Assembly (NCBI GenBank): GCA_905479885.1
Contig: CAJQOE010000044.1
Location: 1 to 22,015, forward strand
Source: an uncultured Rickettsiaceae bacterium
GTDB taxonomy: Bacteria > Pseudomonadota > Alphaproteobacteria > Rickettsiales > Rickettsiaceae
DNA: 22,015 bases
Direction: 5' to 3'
Of this stretch, positions 16,090-22,015 are shown piece after piece. Within the stretch, counting starts at the first letter, position 1. Every line of letters begins with the position of its first letter. A model generated the notes under the pieces. It saw only the letters and a list, made by a program, of their open reading frames with translations, searched no databases and was not told where the DNA came from. A program made the translations under genes and the position numbers.

Positions 16090-17946
16090 ATGGTTGCATC
16101 TTTAGCTGACGCAATGGGTAAAGGTATAGGACTTACTAATATTATAGGAGGCTCCTCTGAAAAGTTTGTTGCTAAAGCAACGCAGCAAAAGGAGCTAGCC
16201 AGGACTGAGATTACTGATAAAATCGAAGTTCAAGAGAGTAAAAGCTCTGAAATGCAGGCTTTGCAAGGTTTATTGTACAATATAAAACGCACTGCTGATA
16301 CTTTGATGAATGACGACACAAGCGCTTTTACTCAAAAAAAGGCTTTTGTTAAAACAACTGATTTAGGTAATTTTGCCGATTATATAAAATATACAACATC
16401 TGATGATGTTCGTGTTGACTCTACGGCGCATAATGGTGATACAAGAATTAATATAGAACAGATTGCTACTAGATCGGAACAGATTATAGGCGGCGTTGGT
16501 GGCGCGGGTTTTCATAAAACTAACGCTCTTGCAATGGATGGAACTATCCGTTTAGGTTTTAATGGTCAAGGAAATATAGATATTGATGTTGCGGCTGATC
16601 AGACTCTAGATCAAGTTTTAGTTAACATTAATTATGCACTAGTTAATGATGGTAATGCTGCAGCCAATGCTGATGGAAACACTCTTGAAGCATTTTTGGT
16701 TTCGGGCGATAATGATACTGCGTTTATCGAAATTCGCTCTAAGAAAACCGGAGGGAATAGCGATATAACATTTTCTTGGGAAAACTCTCAATTAAATTTG
16801 ATGACTTCGGTAAATAACGTAAATGGAGTTGGAGCAATAGTTAACATTAATGGTGTGACGCGTCATCAAAATTCTAACGAATTTATAAATGTAGTACCTG
16901 GAGTTTCTTTTACAGCCTTGAAGGTTAATAGCGCGCCTAATCAGTATAACACTATTGAAGTTCAAGAAGATAACACAAAAGCTCAAAAAATGATTGTTGA
17001 ATTTTGCAATGTGTTAAATGAATTATCCTACTTTATTGCAAAGAACAGTAAATCCTCTCGTTCACATTTGGAAGACAAGTATAGAGACCCCTATGCTCCG
17101 TTGGAGTCTTACAATTCATCAGAATCACCTTTGAGAGGTAGCGCGGTTCTTGAAGAGGCAAAATTATTATGGTCTAAATTTACCAGTAAACAGTCCTATA
17201 AAACCGGTGAAATCACCTCTATTTACGATGTAGGAATGGGACTAAAGTCAGAAACAAGAGAAGACGGAGTTACTTTTGATAGTTTGGTTTTTGAAGATGA
17301 GGCCAAATTTAAAAAGATGTTTGCCGAAAATTTTGAAGGTGTACGTGCGTTATTTGTTACTAGTGGAAAAGTAACTCCACAAGGAGGCAACGTAGGGGAA
17401 ATGAAATATATCCCATCGGAGTTGAGCAAGCCTATAGTTTCAAGCGTAGTAAGTGGTGATCTTGCTGTAGCTGTTACATATACTAATGGCGGTGAAGTTA
17501 ATGCTAATAATTTTACAATTACTTTAGCAAATGGAGTTCAAGTACAAGCAACTAATTCTACATATTATGGCAATGAGGAAAAACCTTACTATATTATATC
17601 GTTTAAAGGTACGCAATTGGAAGGAATGGATTTTGCAGTTTATCCTAGGGGCGCGAATGCTGAGACCGATAATTTTACTGTAAATTACAATGCTGGTATT
17701 GCTAATATTATTAGGTCAGATGCTAACCATATGTTTGGTGAGGGTGGTTTTTCTGGCTCTACTATTGATGCCGTTAAAGAAGTGAGTTCTCAGAAAACAC
17801 GCTTAGAAGAAGAGCTAACGAGAGTTACTAAAGAGCTTGATGAAATGACACAAAAATTAGAAAGTCAGTTCGAAAAAATTGCCATGATGGATGTTATGGC
17901 AGCTATTCAAATAGCAATGGTTGAAAAAATGTTTGAAACTAGCTAA
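16090..17946 (+). CDS. fliD: flagellar filament cap protein FliD
   Basis: FliD (HAP2) forms the cap at the tip of the flagellum and guides flagellin assembly outside the cell. The 618-residue product has helical ends and a beta-rich centre as expected. An N-terminal coiled segment (about residues 30-80) leads into the FliD_N-like block VDSTAHNGDTRINIEQIATRSEQI. The FliD_C pattern follows with GVSFTALKVNSAPNQYNTIEV, KAQKMIVEFCNVLNELSYFI, LRGSAVLEEAKLLW and IYDVGMGL...DGVTFDSLVFEDEAKFKKMF. A C-terminal coiled coil (about residues 565-600) ends AIQIAMVEKMFETS. The extra beta-rich insert at about 440-530 (TNGGEVNANNFTITLANG) is larger than in minimal FliD and probably makes a surface domain. GAGAGGAAA precedes the ATG. 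fliS follows after 51 bases. Confidence 0.88.
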   Translation: MVASLADAMGKGIGLTNIIGGSSEKFVAKATQQKELARTEITDKIEVQESKSSEMQALQGLLYNIKRTADTLMNDDTSAFTQKKAFVKTTDLGNFADYIKYTTSDDVRVDSTAHNGDTRINIEQIATRSEQIIGGVGGAGFHKTNALAMDGTIRLGFNGQGNIDIDVAADQTLDQVLVNINYALVNDGNAAANADGNTLEAFLVSGDNDTAFIEIRSKKTGGNSDITFSWENSQLNLMTSVNNVNGVGAIVNINGVTRHQNSNEFINVVPGVSFTALKVNSAPNQYNTIEVQEDNTKAQKMIVEFCNVLNELSYFIAKNSKSSRSHLEDKYRDPYAPLESYNSSESPLRGSAVLEEAKLLWSKFTSKQSYKTGEITSIYDVGMGLKSETREDGVTFDSLVFEDEAKFKKMFAENFEGVRALFVTSGKVTPQGGNVGEMKYIPSELSKPIVSSVVSGDLAVAVTYTNGGEVNANNFTITLANGVQVQATNSTYYGNEEKPYYIISFKGTQLEGMDFAVYPRGANAETDNFTVNYNAGIANIIRSDANHMFGEGGFSGSTIDAVKEVSSQKTRLEEELTRVTKELDEMTQKLESQFEKIAMMDVMAAIQIAMVEKMFETS

Positions 17947-17997
17947 AGATTATAGGGTTAGGTTTGTTGTAAAATAATTGTAATTATATAGGTTGTT

Positions 17998-18381
17998 ATG
18001 AAAGCATTTGAAAAATATAGAAGCACTGCGGTTGCTACTAGCGATACTTCGCGTCAATTAATCTTTATCTTTGATGAGATTATGAAGTTATTACATTCTG
18101 CTCAGAAGGCAATGGGTGAACGTGATCATGAAACCAAATTTAAAGCTTTGTCTAGAGTAATTGAAGTTTTTTATATTTTGAAGTCTGGAGTGGATTTGAA
18201 AACTGATGATGAAAGCAATAAGGCCCTTGATACTTTTTATGGCGCAACTATAGTAAATCTTGAGCGGATAAATACTACGGGAGAAGAGCCTGAGGAGTTA
18301 CTATCAATGATAGAGGCTATCGCAGAAGTGCGTAGTGCGTTGGTTGCTAGTGTAAAAGAAAAACAAGAAGAAAACGTGTAA
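17998..18381 (+). CDS. fliS: flagellin export chaperone FliS
   Basis: FliS binds the disordered C-terminal part of flagellin in the cytoplasm and holds it unfolded until export by the flagellar type III apparatus. The 127-residue product is all helical, with the usual order: YRSTAVATSDTSRQLIFIFDEIMKLLHSAQKAM (helix 1-2), a helix with LSRVIEVFYILKSGVDL, then ALDTFYGATIVNLERIN and a last helix with VRSALVASVKEKQ. Size is normal for FliS. The position after fliD is the classical arrangement. AGG about six bases before the ATG serves as the ribosome-binding site. No separate promoter is visible in the 51-base gap. Confidence 0.85.
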   Translation: MKAFEKYRSTAVATSDTSRQLIFIFDEIMKLLHSAQKAMGERDHETKFKALSRVIEVFYILKSGVDLKTDDESNKALDTFYGATIVNLERINTTGEEPEELLSMIEAIAEVRSALVASVKEKQEENV

Positions 18382-18386
18382 TTATT

Positions 18387-18429
18387 TTCCCCTCTATAGG
18401 CATAATTCTATTTATGTTTATAGGGGGAG
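18387..18429 (+). terminator. possible terminator hairpin after fliS
   Basis: TCCCCTCTATA pairs with TATAGGGGGA with one bulged base, around a loop of about 20 bases. It begins within ten bases of the fliS stop. The following sequence has only a short T run (TTTT at about 18441), so termination may be weak. Nothing else was recognised between here and dut, apart from GGGTATAATT occurring twice. Confidence 0.4.
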
Positions 18430-18663
18430 ATGGGTATAATTTTCTGGCTTTTTTGCCTTGTAATTGGGGTATAATTACTGTACAACCCTTTAAATCTAAA
18501 TACTTTCTTTGAAAGAGCAGCTTATGTTAAATAATACATAACATCTTCCTTTAGCTACATTCGTCATATTGTTTATCCTTCAATAAAGCCATGCCGCATA
18601 GATGACCATTTCTGTTAATTGGTAACAATCTGTAAAGATAATAAAAATAGGATGTAGTTTTGC

Positions 18664-19107
18664 TTAGTGCCCAGTTGAGCCAAAACCCTGTTTGCCACGT
18701 GTAGTATCATCTAGTGAATTTACTTCTTCTAGAGTAACATGTTCGTATTGGGCTATTACCATTTGAGCTATACGCATTCCTTGGGTGACGGTAAAATCTT
18801 CTTTGCCATGATTAATTAGTATAGCCTTAATTTCCCCGCGGTAATCAGCGTCTATTGTGCCAGGCGTGTTTAATACAGTAATTCCGTGTTTTGCTGCGAG
18901 TCCAGAGCGTGGTCTGATTTGAGCTTCCATACCAGCATGGAGGGCTATAGCAATGCCAGTTGGTATAATGGCTATTTCACCAGTTTTTATGATCACCGGA
19001 GCGTCGATAGCAGCAGATAGATCCATCCCAGCACTTTGCGCGGTTGCGTAATGTGGTAAAGGTAGGTCGGCCGCATTATTTAGCTTTTTGATTGAGATGC
19101 TTTTCAT
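18664..19107 (-). CDS. dut: dUTP diphosphatase (dUTPase)
   Basis: This 147-residue trimeric enzyme hydrolyses dUTP to dUMP and pyrophosphate, keeping uracil out of DNA and supplying dUMP for thymidylate synthesis. All five family motifs are present in order: AGMDL (26-30), RPRSGLA (65-71), GTIDADYRGEI (83-93, with D86 the expected catalytic aspartate), GMRIAQ (110-115) and RGKQGFGSTGH (137-147). Length is normal. It starts 29 bases after the 3' end of tRNA-Asp on the same strand and has no clear Shine-Dalgarno or promoter of its own, so it is probably expressed from the tRNA promoter after processing. It converges with fliS. Confidence 0.95.
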   Translation of the reverse strand: MKSISIKKLNNAADLPLPHYATAQSAGMDLSAAIDAPVIIKTGEIAIIPTGIAIALHAGMEAQIRPRSGLAAKHGITVLNTPGTIDADYRGEIKAILINHGKEDFTVTQGMRIAQMVIAQYEHVTLEEVNSLDDTTRGKQGFGSTGH

Positions 19108-19136
19108 AAATGATTTATTTGTAATTTATAAGACCA

Positions 19137-19213
19137 TGGCGGGAGTGACGGGACTCGAACCCGCGACCCTCTGCGTGACAGGCAGATACTCTAACCATCT
19201 GAGCTACACCCCC
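19137..19213 (-). tRNA. tRNA-Asp (anticodon GTC)
   Basis: The minus strand folds as a full cloverleaf. The acceptor GGGGGTG pairs with CACTCCC (one G-T). The D arm contains AGCTCAGATGGTTAGAGT. The anticodon loop is CTGTCAC, with anticodon GTC at 19177-19179. The T arm is GCGGGTTCGAGTCCCGT. G73 is followed by an encoded CCA at 19137-19139. dut follows downstream. Confidence 0.96.
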
Positions 19214-19243
19214 TTTGTTAGGTCTTTTTAGTAAAGCAAGGGT

Positions 19244-19272
19244 AATATATATCAGTTTCTTTTTGCCTGCAA
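19244..19272 (-). promoter_or_regulatory. promoter of tRNA-Asp and dut
   Basis: On the minus strand, -35 TTGCAG (19272-19267) and -10 TATATT (19249-19244) are 17 bases apart. They lie about 30 bases before the mature tRNA 5' end. Confidence 0.6.
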
Positions 19273-19355
19273 GCATAAATTACAGAGTTTGCAAATTTGT
19301 TTTAAAAAGCATGCTATAAGGGTAGTTTGTGTATTTTTATTAACATTAAGAGTAA

Positions 19356-19373
19356 ATGGCATAGTTGTTGCTT
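19356..19373 (+). promoter_or_regulatory. sigma-54 type -24/-12 promoter of the flagellin locus
   Basis: ATGGCATAGTTGTTGCTT has GG (19358-19359) and GC (19370-19371) exactly ten bases apart and matches TGGCA-N6-TTGC. No sigma-70 -10 is placed correctly downstream. Transcription from about 19383 gives an unusually long leader of about 190 bases before the flagellin ATG, with GGAG at 19559-19562. The rest of the leader holds no recognised element. Confidence 0.6.
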
Positions 19374-19571
19374 GATTACAAGTGAGGCTTTGTGACATCA
19401 AGTTTTGTCATTAAGTCATTATGATCAAATATCTTTGATTGCTTGGGTAATTATTTTTTGTTATTACTTAAGCATAGGTTTCGAAGTTAATTGAGTGTTT
19501 AATGATTATTATATTCCAAAGTTGTTCATAGTGAATATTTTGGAAATAAAACTAAAGCGGAGATAAAAATA

Positions 19572-20369
19572 ATGGCTTTAACATTAGGAAATAATTTGAC
19601 AGGGTTAGTATCTAGAGAAGTAGATGCGGCTGGTAGAAGAGCTAGTGGCCTAGGCGATAGCATGACAACTGGAATTAATAAATTTGTACCAGTAGTAGAT
19701 GCATTTTTAGGTAATTCTTTAAGAGATAACGAAATCATCCTTGGCGCAGTTTCAAAAAACACTTCTTATAGTGTAAACATGCTAACTATTGCTAATGAAT
19801 ATATGTCTTCTATAGCAACAGCCTTACAAGGTGGATTGACAGCAGTGAGTAGTGCAGGTCAAGTATCTTCAGATAAAATTCCAACTTTACAGAAATCTTT
19901 AAATGATAAAGTAGAGCAAGTTAATCTTTTAATCAAAACAGCAGATTTTGATAATAAAGCATTATTTGCAGGTGATGTATTAGGTCTTGGTGTACAGGTC
20001 GGTCTTAATACACAAGATACACTACCTATAAATATACAAGATATTAGTAATTCAAAGATTTTTAGAACTTCTGTATCTTCAGCAATAAATGAATGGTTAA
20101 CTAAAGATGCTACAAGAAGTGCGCTATATACTGGTGATGCAAATGCTGCAGCATTTGATAATGCTGTAAAATACAATAACAACCTATTATATGCAGGCGT
20201 TACTGATACTTCTGCTAATTCTATGACGGATGCGCAGTTTGCAACTGCTTTAAGTACGGTAATTACTGCCAATCCTGCATTAGGTGTGTTTTTAGATTCA
20301 GCATTACCATTGTCAAAAGCTGCTCTTACTGCAGCAAATGCTGGTGTAACATTTGCAAATGAGATGTAG
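19572..20369 (+). CDS. fliC: flagellin, N-terminal part (frame broken)
   Basis: These 265 residues are the N-terminal half of a flagellin-like filament subunit. The helical D0/D1 region spans about residues 1-130 and includes the coil GGLTAVSSAGQVSSDKIPTLQ. It ends in the flagellin pattern VNLLIKTADFDNKALFAGD...VQVGLNTQDTLPINIQDI, equivalent to the usual fNG..LL.G..L..QVG.N..D.I.I.I. A variable domain follows. The frame ends at TAG 20367-20369 in the sequence ANEM. The downstream frame carries the matching C-terminal half, so a single-base loss or a sequencing error has split one gene of about 558 codons. A strong GGAG precedes the ATG and a sigma-54 type promoter lies upstream. If the break is real, this product would lack the C-terminal D0/D1 and could not form a filament. 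Confidence 0.78.
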   Translation: MALTLGNNLTGLVSREVDAAGRRASGLGDSMTTGINKFVPVVDAFLGNSLRDNEIILGAVSKNTSYSVNMLTIANEYMSSIATALQGGLTAVSSAGQVSSDKIPTLQKSLNDKVEQVNLLIKTADFDNKALFAGDVLGLGVQVGLNTQDTLPINIQDISNSKIFRTSVSSAINEWLTKDATRSALYTGDANAAAFDNAVKYNNNLLYAGVTDTSANSMTDAQFATALSTVITANPALGVFLDSALPLSKAALTAANAGVTFANEM

Positions 20370-20383
20370 CACAATTAACTGCT

Positions 20384-21247
20384 TTGGTAGCAAGACCAAC
20401 AGTTGTAGCTACTGATGCAAGGTTGGCATTGGTAGGTGCGGCTGTTGTTGATCAGGCTGGTATCCAAGCGACAGCTGATCTTGCGCGTGATAATATTATA
20501 GCTGCGTTTGCAGGAGATGCTAATCTAGCTGCTATCAGAGCAGCAGTAAATACTGCTGCTGCAAACGGTGCTGTAGCTCATGCAAGTCATGATGCAGCAC
20601 GTAATGCAGTTCGTATTGCTGCAATAAATGCTGATGCAGCTCTACAGCTAACACAGGCAACGCATACTATGAATGCTGCTACTTTAAATGCTGCCGCCGC
20701 CTTCACTATTGCTGATGCACAAGCTGTAACTCCAGCAAATGCCGCTATTGCTATTCAGGCTCTTGTTGATGGTCCAAACCCTCTTAAGATACCACAAGCA
20801 GCTGCAGATGCGGCTCTTGCTGCTTCAGTTGTCGTTGCTCCACCCGCTACAGTTCTTGATGTGCGTACTGCGGCATTAAACTTCGGTAATGGTAATAGAA
20901 ACGAACTTGTAAACATCCTAGGTGATGGTGCGCCAACAAAAATTGATACTGTTGAAGGCCGTGCTATTGCTAACGACGTAATAATAAATGCTCTTTCACA
21001 TGTTCGTAAGGAACAATCTAATATTGCTAACCAAAAAAGTAATATCGTTGAATCTACAGATGCGCTTAGAGCTACAACAAATGTAACTCAGCAAGCAGCT
21101 GATTCATATTTGAAAGCTGACTATGTGTTAACAGCACAAGAATATTCAGAAACTCTTAGAACTATGATTGCAGCGATTACTGCTCTGCAAGCAGCTAATA
21201 AGATTCCTGAAGCGGCTCAAAGACTACTTGATGCTCTTACTAGATAA
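20384..21247 (+). CDS. fliC: flagellin, C-terminal part (frameshifted continuation)
   Basis: This frame (open from 20363) holds the C-terminal half of the same flagellin. The end is a typical D1/D0 helix pair: ALSHVRKEQSNIANQKSNIV, then ADSYLKADYVLTAQEYSETL and LQAANKIPEAAQRLLDAL, comparable with the usual A.S.I.D.DyA.E and ALAQAN...LL. The variable region before it is extremely alanine-rich and GC-richer than its neighbours because of runs of GCT/GCA codons. The first possible start is TTG at 20384, with no ribosome-binding site, so independent translation is unlikely. Joining it to the upstream frame by a one-base insertion near 20363-20369 restores continuous flagellin. A strong terminator follows. 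Confidence 0.72.
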   Translation: MVARPTVVATDARLALVGAAVVDQAGIQATADLARDNIIAAFAGDANLAAIRAAVNTAAANGAVAHASHDAARNAVRIAAINADAALQLTQATHTMNAATLNAAAAFTIADAQAVTPANAAIAIQALVDGPNPLKIPQAAADAALAASVVVAPPATVLDVRTAALNFGNGNRNELVNILGDGAPTKIDTVEGRAIANDVIINALSHVRKEQSNIANQKSNIVESTDALRATTNVTQQAADSYLKADYVLTAQEYSETLRTMIAAITALQAANKIPEAAQRLLDALTR

Positions 21248-21293
21248 GTTTTTCTATCTAGTATCATTAGCTTAGTTAATGATCTATCTTTAT

Positions 21294-21332
21294 AAAAAGG
21301 TTGGGATGCTAAAAGCATCTCAGCCTTTTTTT
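21294..21332 (+). terminator. rho-independent terminator of the flagellin locus
   Basis: GGTTGGGATGC pairs with GCATCTCAGCC over 11 pairs (two G-T) around TAAAA, flanked by A5 and T7. It lies 47 bases after the stop of the C-terminal flagellin part. Confidence 0.92.
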
Positions 21333-21809
21333 ATTACTATAGTCACTGTGAATGTAGCATGGTATTTCATGACATAAATCGCCCGCATAACAGAACAGCC
21401 GCTTAGTTTTAATATGTTTAATTTAAAACAAATACCTGAAGGAGTGAATTAGCCGGTCCTTGCAACTCAAAGTTTATTACTAGACAATCGAGTAGAGCAA
21501 AGGGTAATGAGTCAGGGCAATTAATGACATAAAGTTTTACATTAGCTGATAATATTTGTTATGTGTTTTGATGAATTTTGTTCTATAGATTAGGAATGAT
21601 AATTGTTTATCATATCATTGATATATGAATACGCCTTGGTATGTAACCATTATTCTATAAAACCTGTCTATTCAGTTTTCCTTAAAATGCAGAGCCTCTA
21701 TAGCTGCTAAAATTACATGGTTTATATCAATTATTCCACTAAGTTTGATTTTATTTCCAACAGTTCAATCTAAGTTGTTAGTACTGTTATATAATAAAAA
21801 ATTATATAA
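21333..21809. other. gene-free stretch
   Basis: I find no supported gene, RNA or insertion sequence here. Only short open frames are present, such as one of about 26 codons on the minus strand near 21680-21765, which could be gene debris. Two small inverted repeats are present: ATGATAA-N4-TTATCAT (21597-21614), and TTATATAAT-N5-ATTATATAA (21787-21809), which directly follows the stop of the next gene on the minus strand and may form a hairpin after it. Confidence 0.4.
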
Positions 21810-22015
21810 TTAGGTTATTACACACCCAGTACAGCAAATAGTATCCACAAAACTATCCTCATTATCGTTATCTAAAGCGCCAGCTGTCGTGATATTTGTG
21901 TCTTCTATGTTGTTGTGCTCAGGCCTATTATGTAATAGAAATTTAATGAATGAAACCAATGGCTTGCCTTCTTTAGCTGATGTCGAAGGAGGTGCTATTC
22001 TGTTCCAATCTTCAG
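21810..22015 (-). CDS. C-terminal end of an unknown protein with a CaaX-like tail, cut by window edge
   Basis: A minus-strand frame enters from the right edge and stays open for 67 codons to TAA at 21810-21812. The visible part begins EDWNRIAPPSTSAKEG, has a short helical piece LVSFIKFLLHNRPEHNN, then a polar acidic linker (LDNDNEDSF), and ends DTICCTGCVIT. The last four residues fit the eukaryotic CaaX prenylation box (C, V, I, T). The two cysteines three and four residues before it resemble palmitoylation sites next to CaaX boxes in small GTPases. Some effectors of intracellular bacteria, such as Legionella AnkB, use host prenylation in this way. I do not recognise the protein family. A run of 67 sense codons is unlikely by chance in such AT-rich DNA, but the gene should be confirmed from the adjoining sequence. 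Confidence 0.5.
   Translation of the reverse strand, partial: EDWNRIAPPSTSAKEGKPLVSFIKFLLHNRPEHNNIEDTNITTAGALDNDNEDSFVDTICCTGCVIT

Noticed and set aside
18496..18567. Small 23-residue frame on the minus strand after dut
   Set aside because: It has a GAAGG upstream but is very short and has no recognisable feature, so it cannot be supported as a gene.
20355..20375. Programmed -1 ribosomal frameshift joining the two flagellin halves
   Set aside because: No X-XXY-YYZ slippery heptamer is present. A TGA in the -1 frame at 20360-20362 limits any shift to GAG-ATG, where re-pairing would be poor, and flagellins are not known to need such a shift.
21597..21614. Fur-box-like palindrome ATGATAA-N4-TTATCAT
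   Set aside because: The spacing is one base off the usual Fur arrangement, it is not next to a gene start, and such AT palindromes are expected in AT-rich DNA.
21680..21765. Short minus-strand frame ending IEALHFKEN, possible gene remnant
   Set aside because: About 26 codons between two stops with no start codon; too little to assign to a family or call a pseudogene.

Overview
The window is a strongly AT-rich stretch of a bacterial chromosome. It most likely comes from a flagellated member of the Alphaproteobacteria close to the Rickettsiales. The reasons are a C4-type 5-aminolevulinate synthase (hemA), a Cox15/CtaA-type heme A synthase, an lgt gene overlapping a MidA/NDUFAF7-type methyltransferase gene, many small genes without known relatives, and AT-biased codon use. 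Flagellar genes (fliD, fliS, a flagellin) are unusual for that order and point to one of its motile lineages living with protists or in water. The assignment is inference; no 16S rRNA gene is present.

Layout. Positions 1-2082 (+) hold the 3' end of a probable polyprenyl diphosphate synthase gene, then ctaA and rluC, tightly spaced. Positions 2185-4615 (+) hold a well-formed sigma-70 promoter, yifB/comM, a class II aldolase-family gene and a strong terminator. Positions 4640-7003 (-) hold three genes I do not recognise: two short, probably exported proteins and a helical-repeat protein. They share a leader motif just before their starts. Positions 7004-7577 are non-coding but rich in inverted repeats. 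Positions 7578-13532 (-) hold hemA, lgt, midA-like and gyrA in transcription order. Positions 13639-15202 (-) hold yihY and yaaA with their own promoter. Positions 15347-16003 (+) hold a small HTH regulator followed by a GC-rich palindromic repeat and a terminator.

Flagellar section. fliD-fliS (16090-18381) and a flagellin locus (19572-21247) are both preceded by the same -24/-12 motif (TGGCA-N6-TTGC), which suggests shared sigma-54 control. The flagellin reading frame is broken by a single-base frameshift at about 20363-20369. Between the two flagellar units lie dut and a tRNA-Asp(GTC) gene on the minus strand, probably one transcript.

The right edge (21333-21809) has no recognisable gene. 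It is followed by the 3' end of a minus-strand gene whose product ends in a CaaX-like tail (CCTGCVIT), a possible host-prenylation signal.

Most of the window is housekeeping: heme A and tetrapyrrole synthesis, rRNA modification, DNA topology, lipoprotein maturation and dUTP removal. The notable parts are the sigma-54-like flagellar promoters, the broken flagellin, the orphan gene cluster at 4640-7003 and the CaaX-tailed protein.
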